NCBI GenBank assembly: GCA_012295275.1
Contig: CM022665.1
Coordinates: forward strand, 38,995,795 to 39,059,794
Direction: 5' to 3'
DNA: 64,000 nt
Origin: Chrysomallon squamiferum
Lineage: Eukaryota > Mollusca > Gastropoda > Neomphalida > Peltospiridae
Each line of letters starts with the position of its first letter. The stretch's first letter is position 1. A program made the position numbers and the translations under genes. Below the pieces are notes generated by a model. It was given only the letters and a program-made list of their open reading frames with translations. It made no database searches and was not told where the DNA came from. Shown here in pieces: positions 50,031 to 63,648 of the stretch.

Positions 50031-53000
50031 GTTATTTATTGAATTAGACTATACCATAATTGCCTGTTGTACTAGGTGATTTCTATATAAATACAATAGC
50101 GTCCAGCAAAGTGGAGAAATGATGGTCAAGGAAAGGAGAACATTTATTAAATACAAAACCACAAATTATTTTCTAAATATTTTAATAATTTTCAATTACA
50201 ATAAAACATTGAAAATAAAACAAGTTATATCATTACAAATAAACATATTTGGAACATCTGTCATGTTGTATAAAGAACAATTTAAATGAATTTAAAGAAC
50301 AATAACTATAAACATATATTTCTTTGTTCAATTAATCATGGATTTCAGTATATACAAATGTTAAATATCACTTACAAATTTAAACATTCCAGTGCAACAA
50401 AGCAAATATATATTTTTAGCTATTTGTAGTAAGATTTGCATATCTTCAATAAATATGAAAGAAAAAAGATGGAAGTAAAATATGTACAATCACTGGTTAG
50501 TCACTGATGTGCGTGTTTTTTTTTTTCTTCGTCCTGGGAAATGATAACATCAAACATAAACATTATGTAAATCTTATTTACTGAAAGTAGTGACTAAATT
50601 ATATAAAGTTGTTAAACTGCAAATGAATATGTATCGAGGATTTCCAAAAGGAAGGACTTTCAAGATGAAATTAATTTAATTATAAAGATTTAAAAATAAC
50701 CCCCACTGATCTGCAATAAATAAATAAATAAATAAAAATTAAAATGCAGACACTGTTAATAATAATAAGTATTACAAAATACTTCATCAATTTTGCAGGA
50801 CAGAGGTTTGCTTAAAATGTCATATCTGTGTGTGTGTGTATATATATATATATACATATAATTCAAATTTAAAAATTAAAAAAATGAATATGCAACACTA
50901 TCATTAACATTTAAAATAAAAAGAAGTATCAGTAACAGTTTAATAAAAAAAAAAAAAAAAAAAAAAAAAAATGTTTTCAAATAAAATTATTTGTCTTGTA
51001 CTACTTCCAAAGTTAACACTATTTAAATTTTAGTGATTTAGTTTGAATTCCCATCAAACACTTTTCAGTCTGTGGCCTGCCTCATTCTAATGTGCCAAGG
51101 CCTGCCATGGGCCACAAAGCCCCAGTTGTGAATGGTTGCTATAAACCGTACCAGGGTATATAGTATTATGCAACGCTGTTTCATTAATTGTGTGTAAGTG
51201 CATTAAAATTGTCAAAGTCTTTAATAAAAATTGCAATTTTATTAAAACCAACAATCAACTGTGAACTACTGAAGTCAATGTGTGACAAGAAAAAACAAAT
51301 GTAAGAATATAATAAATAAAATTAATACAAACTTATTTAAAATATAAATATATAACACAATAAACATGAACTAACATTTAGGACCGACAAAACCATGTAA
51401 ATGTGAAGCAAAATATTTAACAACATATATTTTCAACAGACACATAAATAATTCTTTTCCCAAATATGCATTTAATATGCTTATTTCTGGCAAATGCTTT
51501 TTATGGTTACACTAATTCAACAGTCTGGTTTCTTTTCCCCAAGACAGTTTAAATATGTGACTTATTAAATGGTCTTCTGCTCCCCACATAGATTAAATGA
51601 TCTTCTCTCTATAATGAAATTTATTCTTAGATGTTATCCCAGGACCTACCACTGCTTTAAAAAAATACTGTAATAACTTTGAGCAATAACATATTAAAGC
51701 AGATATTAAAGAATATTGTGCAATGATATTAAAAACTGAGTAACAAAACCATTTGAAAATGAGTACATAATGCCCATAGTAATACTTGGCGTTATGTTCA
51801 TTTTAAATTGTTTTTAATGTATATATTTTGTATACATTTTTTTATTTTTTTATTTATAATCGTGATTATTTTTATTATTTACATTTTTTATTTTAATTTA
51901 TCTTATTTTAATTTATTTATTACTTTTGACCCTCAATTTCACAGACCTGTTTTCTAGATATGAACATTTTTCACTTATTGGCAATTCCCTGCTGAAACCT
52001 TGTATTCCAAGTCACCATTATACAATCATGGCAACCATCTCTCAACCCACTTTCCATCAAGGTAAGAGTAAATTTTACGGCTGCACCCACCTAAACCAAC
52101 GACTTTCACCCAACCTACCCTATATTTTTCCACTGTACATTTTTCTTTACATATAATGTATGATGTTTGTTTACTTTGTTTTTATGTCTTTATTTTGTTC
52201 TTACATTATTATATTGCTTATTACATTGCTGTTATGTGTACTAAAGTTTAACATTTCGGTAAATTTTACGGTCAATGTTTACATTAATGATTTCCCAGAC
52301 TTGCATTTTCTGTACCTTTATTAGTCTGTGAAACTGAGAGTCAAGTGTATTATTATTATTATTATCATTATTATTTATTTAGTTTTAATTTTTAATTCTT
52401 ATTTATTTATTTATTTATTTCTGTTGTTTTTTTAAAGAGTTATTGACATTTTTTAACATTAAATTTCTCTATAAATTTTAATATCTTCTTATCATTTCTG
52501 TCATTCAGAAATAGAATATTTAACTGACCATACTCTTATTCCATGAACCATTATAGTAAATTACTATGTCTCATCCACTTTGTAAATTATTAAGTGCAAC
52601 ATATTGGTTTTGTACCCATTCTTTGTTTTTTGGGGGGGTTTTTTATTTGGTTTTTTTATCATTTACATATAAACCTAAATATTAAAGCCAAACTATTAAA
52701 TAGCAAATAGCATAAACAACAATACAATAAGAAAGAAAGAAAATATAAAAATGATATGAATTTTTTCACAGGGTTTATGATGTTTGTTGCTGCCTCTGAT
52801 GTTGCTGGAGTAATGTTGCTAATGTCATTTTTGGCACTTATATTACAGCAATGTCACAATCATTGCACTCAACAAAGAAAAAAGATTCTTATAAACCACA
52901 TTCTTTACAAACCATACATTAATATAATGACTAATAATGTGCATTTAAATGGATTTAATTTATTATACTTAGTGAAATAAAAAATATTATTTTCTTACTT

Positions 53001-53644
53001 AGCTTGTATCATAAGGATCATGCTTTCATAAGCACATTATTAAATCTTGGTAAAACCAATTAATTTTATGGAAAGTAATTCATTAATCTATTATAGGAAA
53101 TCAATCTATAAGGTAAAAAAAACAAGAGTTTTTAAACAGATATACATGTAAGCATAAAACTATGTTAAAAGATGTGTATTAAAAACAGATTGCCATACAC
53201 ATACATGAAAACTAGCTTCATTTGGTGCTAAAACTTAACAAAATCAAGTAAGTAAATAATCCTATTACCAAAAATAGAAACAATAACTAATTGGTAAATG
53301 AATTAAGATGAAGAAGACGACTAGTTCATTCTGTTCCATTTCCTAGGAATAATCACGTTCAGTTCTTAAATAATAATCTTGCTTTCATTTTGCTTTTAAT
53401 TTGTAAATGCCATACATGAAAAAACACACTGTATAACAGCGGTTTGGTCTCTGTGAAATGTTTAATTCACCTTTACTTTCCAGTGATACTGTCATAATAA
53501 TCGTTTGTTATTCTTTGAAAATTCATCAGCTTTACCCTCTGTGAAGAACTTTTTTCTTTCATTTGGAGTGTTATTTCTCTATAGATGGTATCAAAGTCAG
53601 TTTTGAGTACACTGTTGTATGGATGGTGATAATCAAGCCTTCAT

Positions 53645-56600
53645 TTACAGCTTGGCATTTATTGTGACTGTCTTGGTGTCAACGTTGATACTGACAGATG
53701 GCAGCTGAGGAACTTCAATAAATTTGGCTGAAAGATAAACAATAAGTCAAAATGTTAATTTCTATAATAAAAGGAATTCTGAATTTTATAAACATGAGCA
53801 TGTTAGTGTTTAACTCTTTCAATGTTTACTTCAAAACAGCTCCAGACAATATCAATAATACTAGTAGTTACACTATCACCCTGAGGATTGTAACAAATAC
53901 TGGGCTTTTATGATGTTAGCACAAGGAAAGGGTTATGAAAAAAGTGATAGCAATATATTAAAAAAATAACAGTTTATAAAATAATATCTGAAACTGACTG
54001 CTCTTTATTTAGTTTGTATGCTATAAACCTTCTAATGAAAAAATCTTAGCAATAAAGTTAAAAATATAAAAACATCTAAAATATACTCACCCAAATCTTC
54101 TGTTATTTTTGAGAGAGGAATCATATTAGGGAATTTATAGGTAACCCCTTGTCTGAAATAACAAATTATTAATGTAATTTCTTTTCTGCTGTAGGATTAT
54201 CTAAATCTATTTGAACAGTTTGGGTTTCCTGATCCATCCTATAGGTCTTGAACAAATCAGTATTTGTTTAACAAAGATCTCAGTATACTATTATTAACTA
54301 ATATTTTCATATAATTTTGTATAGTAAGAGAAGAAACCCACTAAAATGTCAAATATATTTTGCTCAGTTTTTTTTTTTGACATGATACCCTTGACATTTG
54401 TTACTATAACCTTTTACTTCTTGCACCAAAAATCTAAAGTTCTTATTTTTAACTAAAATGTTTTTCAATATACAGGACAGTTAAATTTAAATTTATACTA
54501 AAATAAACTGTGAATTTTATGAACATTCAGTGTACTTATTTACCTCTTTTCCTTCCTCACAGCTCCCATGCCATAAAGAGCAAGCAAGGCATTGTTCATC
54601 ATGTCAAGGGACAGAACTTCATGGTGCTTGATTATTCCGTCTCTTAGCAACTGGGCACTGAGTAATTGAGCTTCTTTTGCCATGACTTTGGGAGGGCGAG
54701 CCAGTGGCTTGCCATTAACACCGGGACTCATTGATAACAGGTAACGACAAACAATCTGCAATAAATAATGGTAACTGTCAGTTTCCAGTAAAAAAAACTG
54801 TACTTGGAAAAATAAAGTACATATATAATAGAAAAAAATATTTTTTTGTTTTTTTTTTAAATCAGGGTAAAAAATTAAAATAGCATCTAAATAAAATTCT
54901 AGTTTCTTTAAATAAAATTTAAATAAATAAATGCTAAAAATATGGTGCGCTGGCTTGAACTTGAATTAGCATAAAATGTACACCAAGTAGAACTGATCTT
55001 AACACTCATCATTTCTAACACAAGGACTCTGTCATTGGGCTATCTATATTAATTATCAAAATATAAAGACCACAATGTTTAAATTCTTCTTTGTTTTCAA
55101 ATACTTTAACAAAATAAGATGTACTAATCAAAACTCTGATACAAATAGTTTACACTGTCCTGAAAATGAATGGGTTTGTCAACAAACAAAAGTCTTACCC
55201 AGTATCCAAGAAGGAAAGGTTCAAACATCTGGCTGAAGAATGTTGTGTATTTGTTGACTGACTTCTTAATGAGTACTTGGTTGTTCTCCACTACAACACC
55301 ACATCCATGTATTAACATTGCCAAAGAACTGTCAAAATCCTATAATGTGTAAATACCAATGATTTAATAAAGCTAAAACGTTTGCAGAATTAGTAGAAAG
55401 TGTAAATAATCAGACACTGACCTGGCCATCCAGCCATTTCCTAATTATATTTCTGAATTATTATTCATTACAGATGTGTACAGTTGAACCTCCAAAAACC
55501 GTTGAAACAAACCATAAAATTTTGAATTAAAGTAACTTACATTTGCTTAATTTACCTTTTTTGTGTTCCCTGGCAAAAAAATAAAATCTTTGCACAAAAG
55601 TTTTTCAAGGAATGAGTATTTGTCAAAGAGTTCTCCTGAAAACAAAATAAATGACAATAAATGATTATTTATACTGGAACCTTAATAACAGCACACTGAA
55701 AGATTAAGGGTCAAAACATTCTCAAAAACGTAGCTGAGAGATACTGAGTCAAATATAATATTCAACCACTTATATATTAACTTTGAAATAAGGTGTTTTC
55801 TTTATAAATTTCAAAGTGTAAAAAGAGTGAAATAAAAGAACAACAAAAAAGAAGACATTTAAATCAGTACATTAAAAAAGTGTTTGTTACATACTTAAGT
55901 TAGGATCAACACAGATGCTGCTAAATAAATGTTTCTTGTGTCTTAGCAAGATACCACTTACCTAGAGACAGCGTATCTGCAGTACACGAGTTGATGGCCA
56001 GGGAAATGATAGCCACTCTCACAAAGACATGAAGTAGTTGATTTCTGTACAGAGACAACATCAACGTCTGTGCTGCTGTCATCATCAGCTGGTCATGTTT
56101 ACCAGTTCCTGTTGGATGGACAATGTGCTGCAATTCAACTACATCATCACTTGTCACTGTGACAATGTTCTTGTGCAGTGCCAGACTTGCTCGAATCACC
56201 GTGTCAGCACTTTCATTACCTGCAATAACATGTATCACATTTTATTTCTGGAATAATCAAAGCTTTTATCTCTCAGTTATTAAGTTGTCTGATTTTAATT
56301 GACAATTTTGAGATGCCTCATCTACATATTTAGCAATAAGATGACAAAATATCAGTAACATCTTCTTCCAATGAAAGACATATTTAATATTTGAAAATGT
56401 ATATAATACAACTGAAAAAGTCTGATACTTCTTGCTTGCAGACTAAAAGGGGGAAAATAAAACAAATCTGGATTTTCTGAAGAAAGTTACAAATAGCACA
56501 AATATTAATATTAACAATGTAGAATAATGTAGAGAAATAAATTTACTTTAAATTCAGTTTTCGCTTTCTCTGATGAGCAACAGATTTTGTTTGCTGTGAC

Positions 56601-57697
56601 CATACAGTGGCACTATTGTCAATGTACAAAAAATAAAAATAACGTAAAACACAGAACACACACAAAATAAACAGTTCATCAGAGGAGACATCTCACTAAT
56701 GCCAGATTCAAGAATATTTGTATCTATCCCAGATTTTATCCAGGCTTTCAAAAATCCAGCAAAATGGAGGGTCAAGTGTATTAGGTCACAAGCAGTAAAT
56801 ATAAAGAAAAGAAACAGAATACTTTATGTTATACCTGGCCAGTCAATATAAGCTCCAAGATTTGAAGCCTGCTTCTTCAGCCACTCAACCTCTTTGATAA
56901 TATGTCTGACAGACACCCCGCCACTACACTGCATCAGCACTGTGGCAACCAAAGACCAGGGACAGATGACCATGTTCTTTAAATGCTGTAAGATGATGTC
57001 ATGTCCAAGAATCTGTAGATATTTTTGTTCTTCCAAAGTTAAACTTGCAATATATCTGAAAACAAATATACATGATATAAATATTTTTAAAATATACTTT
57101 AAAAAGATATATATAATTATTTGAGAAGATAATGTAAAGTGGGTTTTAATACTTTTTAGCCGACATACTATGCAGCCTTATCTAATTTATAATTGTAATA
57201 AAAAAATAATTTCAAAACCATAATACTATTTTTAAACTTTTAAATACTCATAATCTAACTAATTTATAATTTCCAAAGGTTTGGTGTTGTTTTGTTTTTT
57301 TAAATATTAAAAACACAACTAATAAATATTATGCATGTGAACACATACACACATATACACAAACACACACACACACACACAAAAAACATATTTACTTAAA
57401 ACCTGAAGAACAGCAGTCTAAAAAATATATTATAAATTTAACTCAACATAAGGTAGAGACAACACTGAGTGTTACCTAGGGGCTAAATTATGTGCACTTC
57501 TGTCTACTTTCCCATCCATGTATTTCCTTAAAGACAAGGGTTCTCCAAAATGTATGTGAATATTTCCAAAATCTTCTTGCAAAATGCTTCTTGCCTTTAG
57601 CAAGCCCTGAATGGATGTAAAAAAAAAAGTTTTTTAAATAATGTATCAGTCCTCCATTGTAAATTATAGATGTTAACATAAAGATTTATTAAAACAG

Positions 57698-57769
<72 letters not shown>

Positions 57770-59773
57770 CACACAAGTACCCCTAAAAATACAAAGATAA
57801 AGTCACATACATACAGATATAAGCATAAACAGGCAGTTAGAATGATAGATATTACATTTATCTTTTTATAGTGGAAACTTAGGAATTTTTTATCATTAAT
57901 AATGAAAGAAAACTGTCTCACTGATGTTGATTCCTTTGGTTTAGGAACACCAAGCAACTCATAAGCATAGAGTGTTTCCTCTAGAATTCTATCATAGCTG
58001 ATACTAGCTGGTACAATCATTATATCATTGATGTGAGACTTGAAGTATGGCTCTAGTGATGCTGACAACATTCCTGAAATTTAACAAGGATGAGCATTGT
58101 TTTTAACAATACTAGAGCAGAATATCTTATTTTGTATTAACTGATAAATATCAGACAAGCACTTGCAATATAACATTACATATTGAAAATCTTTTAAAGT
58201 AAGTAAATGTTTTTATTATGACAGAGATTAATTTATAATTTATTAACAATTTACTTTTACAAACACAGAAAAACATGAAAAAAATACTTAAGATATTTTT
58301 ATAGCATTATGAGAGATAGTATTATTTAAGGAATATAAATGCATGAAATTATCCTAATATTTTATTCCATTCTTTGCATTGTCTCACATTTTTCATGTGC
58401 TTTTCTGTCTATAAAAATATGATCCATTTTTACTAACCCATATAGTAGTTTCAGAAAAGAAATGTGTTCTGAAATAATTTAATGAACCAATATAATAACA
58501 CAAGTGTCAGTTTCAACTAACAGGATCAAGGAACTCATGATATTCAGCTCCCCAGAACAAACACCACTGCCCTTAACATAGAAATATTGCCTACATTCTG
58601 AGCTGAAAAAAAATATACTTACCAAACCTTGGAGGGTAAGACTTTGATGTTCTACTTCTGGTCCCTTCAACAAAGAATTCAATTGGGTGATCTCCATTAC
58701 AGATCTGTGTCTGTACATATTCAGTAAACACAGCCCAGTAGAGCTGATCATCACCAAAACTACGTCTAATGTAGAATGCACCACTATTCCTCAACAACCA
58801 TCCAAAGAACTTCATACCCATAAAATCTTTCAGGAAAAAGAATATTAATTTATAATGAATAAACAATTGGTATATTTGCCAATTTTTTCATTTCTGTAAC
58901 ATCAATAAATGTAACAGTCAAAACGTGGACCAGTCTGGGAGCTAGTAAAGCATCTGATAGATGTCTTCTCTAGTGCATTCTTAGCATATTGCTATATGCT
59001 TTACATATTGTCTCTATCTTCTAAAGAACCACACTAAAATCTTTAAACTACAGTCAAACTTCAATAACTTGAGATGGATGGGGTTGGCAAAACTTGTAGA
59101 ATTTCCCAGTATTCAAGTATTCAAATTTTAAGTTTTTACATGCATTTGCAATGGACAAGTTATGAATACTTAGTATTGCAAGAAACACTCTTGCACATTT
59201 AGTAAACTAAGTAAATAACAAAAACAAAAAAATCACTACTCAAATGAATTTTACACAAACACACAAATACACACACACACACACCACACAACCATGCAAA
59301 TGAATTTACTGATACTTTTGAAAGCTAATTGCTATTATATCAATAACCTAGTACTGTAAACAGATTTTTGATGGATCAACATTTGATTATTCAAAGGTCA
59401 TTATTACTCACTTATATAGGACCTCATCTGGGACCAGACTTTCAGTTTGTTAGATTGAAATAATATGTTCTTTTGACGTTTCTGAGACTTCAGTTTAATT
59501 TTAAATGTAATCTCTGATACAGATGAAGTGTTATAAACCTTATCAATAATGGTTGCTAAATTTCTAATTAATGTCATGTAATATTGCATTTAAACATTTA
59601 CCCATAGCAGCAGCAATAACAGGCAGTGGCATGTCATATGTGTAGAAGACTAGAGAGATCAACAAAAAGTCCATGTAGCTCCTGTGTGTGGGCATCACCA
59701 GAATCGGGTATTCTTTCATGGTCTGGCGAATCTGAAATAGTATTTATTACTGTTTAATTACCTATATTATTAT

Positions 59774-59804
<31 letters not shown>

Positions 59805-62067
59805 GGGGGGGGGGGCAATGTATTCTTCCAGTGATGACTAAATACTGGTTTTAAATATTTCTATTTTTAATTTTTAAAAAGCAAAAAAAAAAACCCCAAA
59901 AACAACAACAAATTGTTGACCTGAAATCTGTTAGTTTTTCTTTTTCTTGTTTGATAAGTCCATATTATTTACCTTTGGCACTACTGACAAAAAATATGTG
60001 AATATAAACAATAAATGAATATAGCTTTGCATTATGCAGTTTTACTATGTTTTCCCATTTATGCAATTTTAGAAAAGTAAGTTATTAAGCTAAAATAAAT
60101 TACCATCATCTCATTTAACAGTGAGTCCTCAGTGGATTAATTAACAGTTATTTGTTTAATGACAACTAAACAAGTTTTATTATTTATTATTATTAAATGA
60201 CAGTCCTTTGTTCTCACATAACAATCAGAGTAAACCCACTGCTGTCAGTTCATGGACAATTAACCAACCTTCTGAATGCCTTCTTCATTCACATAGATCC
60301 TTCTATAAAGCTGTTTAAATATCTTGATAAGAAAGAAAGAAAACCCCCGAATTGCACCCATCCTTAAGTTGTGAGCCATCTCATCAACAATGGATTCAGC
60401 TTGTTCAGTCACCTCTTCAACTGGCAGATGCATTTCTACAGAAACCTATATAAAAATTATAATTTAAATAAATTAGGAATAACCAGTACATATACAGCAT
60501 GACATCAAGAATTAATTTACAGATAATATGTAACTTGTTCCAAATTAGCACTGAACAGGTATCACACAATATGTATATTATCTTACTACTACTACTATCA
60601 CTAATCTTTATATATATATTACCTGTTACCAAAGAAAGGATATGTTTGGGGGGGTGGTTAATGACACTCAACACATTTTATTGTACTGTTATCAATAACT
60701 ACTATTAAATAATGTTTATCTCATTAAAATTCAGCATGTAATAAAGAATTATTACAGAGTGCTGCTTTAAAATAACAATTAAATAAAATAATTAAATAAA
60801 TAAAATAATGTTTACAAATACTATATTTATTTTTCAACTAAATACTTATTTCTCACCTGCTCTATTGCATGCTTGACTCGGTAACTATTCATAACATCAT
60901 GTTTGATCTCGTCAGGTGTCCTTGGTTTGCTCTGTTTAAATGATGGTGTAGTGTCAATTGGACGGAAACTCCATTTCAAATCGCTGTTATGTCGACGGTC
61001 ATCCAGGCAATCAGTAAAAATGTCTTTCTGTTTTGTCGACACCAAATTAGGATCATCTAAAGCATTACAATAATAATAATAAAGTCACATACACAAACAC
61101 ACACATATACATATACATATATTGTATGTATAACATTACATACTTTTCAAAATTATAAGATTTGTAAAATTTAACAAAAGAAAAAAATTTAACTTTTTAC
61201 ATTTTCAAATATAAGTTACTCTTTTCTTTTCATTTTATAAGATAACTCTAATATTGTTGTTAATTAGATGTGAAACATTTTTATTTTTTATATTTCTTCT
61301 TTTTCTTTGTGTTTTGTTTTTGGGGGGATTGCTGTTGTTGTTGTTCACTGTTGTACAAATATCTCAAACATGTTTCTTTTTCTTCGGTAAATAAAAAATT
61401 AAGCCTTCACAATGAATTGTTCCAGTGAAGACACCAGAAAATGAAAAAGAAAAATGATGATAAATAAATCATTACAATTTTTAAAAATGTTATTATTATT
61501 ATTTTAAAAAAAAAAATTAAAAAAATTTGGAGGGTGTTGTTGATAACTGCATTCCATTTACATCTGGTGTTGTTGACTGATAATGTATTATGTGAATATA
61601 AACTGTAAAGGACGACTGTCATTAGAGACAGGGCATGTTATATTGTATAACATAAGATTAATTTCATTGTGATTTACATCATCCTGATACTGCTCAGTGC
61701 AATTCAATCGTCTTTTGTTTGTTTGTTGTAGTTGTTTTCTAATCCGTCATATTCTGTGTGATCATCCCAAGATGAAAACGCCCCTTTGCAAAAACTATTC
61801 ATTGGATTTTGGTACTGTAATTTGAGTGGTTAAATAATTAACTAAACCAAATTCTGCATTAAAAACAACAAAAGCTGTAATGTTCATTGTATTATTTAGA
61901 CTTCACCAATGTTTGGTTTAACTTTCGTGTTCTCAACAGTCGATTCATACGAATCACTCGATCATCATTAAATTTAATCCAACGATTAAAACACAAATAT
62001 CAAAGTATGAAATATTATTAACTTGTGCACCTTTTGCAATCCAAGAATTTCTCGATTGGTCAGTCAT
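53645..62067 (-). CDS. GNPAT: GNPAT, dihydroxyacetone-phosphate acyltransferase (14 coding exons)
   Basis: This peroxisomal enzyme transfers a fatty acyl group from acyl-CoA to dihydroxyacetone phosphate, the first step of ether-lipid and plasmalogen synthesis. Exons: 62067-62031, 61056-60857, 60445-60269, 59731-59602, 58826-58623, 58073-57922, 57606-57476, 57055-56835, 56219-55962, 55635-55556, 55339-55199, 54755-54544, 54152-54091, 53727-53645. All are GT-AG and in phase (2088 nt, 695 residues; human has 680). Glycerophosphate-acyltransferase motifs: HRSYMD (catalytic His154, Asp159), GAFYIRR (197-203), FFVEGTRSR (232-240) and VPASISYD (270-277). The C-terminus is NAKL, a PTS1-type signal ending [12 protein letters not shown] and GVPKPKEST are GNPAT-specific phrases. 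The ATG at 62067 opens a short exon ([12 protein letters not shown]). The in-frame upstream extension has no ATG. Confidence 0.95.
57699..57768. repeat. (CA)n microsatellite, about 70 bp
   Basis: A perfect CA run inside GNPAT intron 6, between exons 6 and 7. Confidence 0.97.
58623..59731 (-). CDS. GNPAT: GNPAT exons 4-5: acyltransferase active site
   Basis: Exon 4 (59731-59602) carries the HX4D box in [12 protein letters not shown], whose histidine acts as general base in this family. Exon 5 (58826-58623) carries [10 protein letters not shown], where the paired arginines contact the phosphate of the substrate, and the EGTRSR box. Counting without gaps from the HX4D box, Arg203 aligns with human Arg211, the residue changed in a known form of rhizomelic chondrodysplasia punctata. 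It is intact here. The intron between them (58827-59601) is AT-rich with a short CA run near 59270. Confidence 0.94.
59776..59815. repeat. T29-G11 homopolymer junction
   Basis: A run of T (59776-59804) passes directly into a run of G (59805-59815), in the GNPAT intron just upstream of exon 4 in transcript order. Confidence 0.95.
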
Positions 62068-62111
62068 ATTTGTATTCTGTGCGTTTAAATTGGATATTGT
62101 ATCTTTACAAA

Positions 62112-62174
62112 TCAGACGATAATAATAAATAAACGCAATGGTAACAAAAATTGTAACGACCACAGAAGTGGCAT
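62112..62174 (-). promoter_or_regulatory. Possible upstream open reading frame of GNPAT
   Basis: An ATG at 62174-62172 opens a 20-codon frame (starting MPLLWS) that stops at 62112-62114, 45 nt before the GNPAT ATG. If the transcript begins upstream of it and is unspliced there, it could lower GNPAT translation. The transcription start is not visible in the sequence. Confidence 0.3.
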
Positions 62175-63119
62175 GATGTTTGACTGGTTTATTTATCTGT
62201 TCGCTTCAAGTGTAATAGATAGATATATTTACGAAAGGACTGAAATGCAGTGTATTTCATCTAACCTCGATTGTTAAGGCCAAAAGGAAAATAAAAAAAA
62301 ATAATAATAATAAAAAAATAAAAAAAAATATAACCAAAAAAAAAACCCACCCAAACAAAACAGTGTTTATTTCCCACCAATTTCTTTATTACACTCAGCT
62401 TAATTCTTAAACAGTACGTTAGGAAAGTATATAATATAAATGATGGTCAGAATAAATATGACAAGAATCACAATTTATATATAATGCCTATGAACATTAC
62501 ACAGAGATATCAGTGAAGTTATGAATTCATCAGATGAGATACAGCAGTTTGAATACTGAATGAATGCATACATTCATTTCACTCCCCAAAAATGGTAATA
62601 TTGACTTTTAAGGCTATCTAGAAGGATGGATTCTACGACCAACCAGTTCTACATGTAATAAGCAATACTGGATATTTAATGAAAATATAAATTGTGTAGA
62701 ATAATATATATTTTAAAAAATATTGTAACTCACTGCTCACAGAAAACGTAGGTCTAGACTTCATATTTTTCATCACAAATACACCCTCCAAAAGGTTTAA
62801 TTATAAGAATCATCTGTGTATTGTACTTGTCAAAATATATCGAACTGTCAGTTATCTTCTAGACTTTGTAGTCTAACAAATATATTTTCAACAGCAGTTA
62901 CCTGAAGAAACTACTCTTGACAGCTACTAATTTTTATTTATTTATTTATTTTTTAAATAACGATACTACTTATTCTCTCCACGCTGATCTCCGATTAAGA
63001 TATTATTATACATAATAACATCTGGAAAACATATTGGTAGATATATTATATACTGGTGTTTTAAAATTAATTCATTTACTAAATTAATTATATGTACCTT
63101 TACTTTATTATTATTATTA

Positions 63120-63202
<83 letters not shown>

Positions 63203-63579
63203 TATATTTTTTAAATATCTTAAATAATTCTTCAAAAACATATTTCCATTTTATTTCATTAAATTTTTATTTCTAATATTTTTCCACCTTTTTTAATGTT
63301 ATTTGTTGCATAATTTTCCCTCGTTATTTCTTTATATTTTACGCCCATCCTATTTGTTTTTAAAAATTCCATGGCAAACTAAATTAATTAATTTATCTTG
63401 ACTGCGATTAATGTCGCAAAACCATATCATCTGTCATGCCATCGAATTTTCACTACTTCTACTACACCGGTATTAGTCTTGATTCCAGCTAACGTTAGGT
63501 TCCACCAGACAATTTGTTCCACATCGCCTTACTATTAAAGAGTTTGAAAACAATCGAGACTGTCTAAGATTTATACAAC
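62175..63579. other. Divergent intergenic region between GNPAT and the next gene
   Basis: The 5' ends of GNPAT (minus) and the secretory-type gene at 63580 (plus) face away from each other across about 1.4 kb. The left part is A-rich and the centre is unremarkable. At 63106-63194 there is a long (ATT)n array ending in (AT)n to about 63208. The 300 bp before 63580 are less AT-rich and may hold the promoter of the plus-strand gene. No TATA box was identified with confidence. Confidence 0.5.
63106..63208. repeat. (ATT)n array followed by (AT)n
   Basis: About 30 near-perfect ATT units (one GTT interruption near 63121) run into alternating AT. Read in the other strand it looks like a poly-asparagine frame, which is an artefact of the repeat. 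Confidence 0.97.
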
Positions 63580-63648
63580 ATGAAGATTTTAGTTTATTTG
63601 ATTATGTCAGTTTTTGTATATTGTTATGCAAAGAAAAAAGATCCGTAC
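63580..63648 (+). CDS. First coding exon of a signal-peptide protein (partial)
   Basis: An ATG at 63580 opens 23 codons (MKILVYLIMSVFVYCYA then KKKDPY) ending at TAC|GTAAGT, a consensus donor at 63649. The hydrophobic run with a small residue (YCYA) before the lysines is a typical cleavable signal peptide, so the product probably enters the secretory pathway or stays in the ER lumen. The remaining exons lie beyond 64000, so I cannot name the protein. Short basic starts after the signal occur in ER-resident proteins such as the canopy family, but that is only a guess. The sequence 63649-64000 is intron with no visible acceptor-exon pair. Confidence 0.6.

Larger units (their letters stand above)
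44496..53644. other. Gene-poor repeat-rich region
   Basis: This 9-kb interval lies upstream of TMEM72-like copy B and downstream of GNPAT. It contains AGT/CAG-rich tracts (about 45535-45760), alternating AC/GT/AT arrays (46770-47135), a candidate leader exon (48589-48754), a short TA/TC-rich stretch, a degenerate ~100-bp repeat (49771-50030), A runs (50944-50971) and AT-rich filler. Exon-like fragments near 51945-52055 (a cacag acceptor and an AAG|GTAAGA donor on the plus strand) have no convincing protein. I find no protein-coding gene. Confidence 0.55.

Noticed and set aside
51926-52156. Plus-strand 76-codon frame with acceptor-like and donor-like ends
   Set aside because: No second exon in phase, no recognisable protein, and an isolated position in a gene-poor interval.
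62966-63241. Minus-strand frame with a long asparagine run
   Set aside because: The run is the (ATT)n microsatellite read in one frame; no flanking splice sites or conserved sequence.
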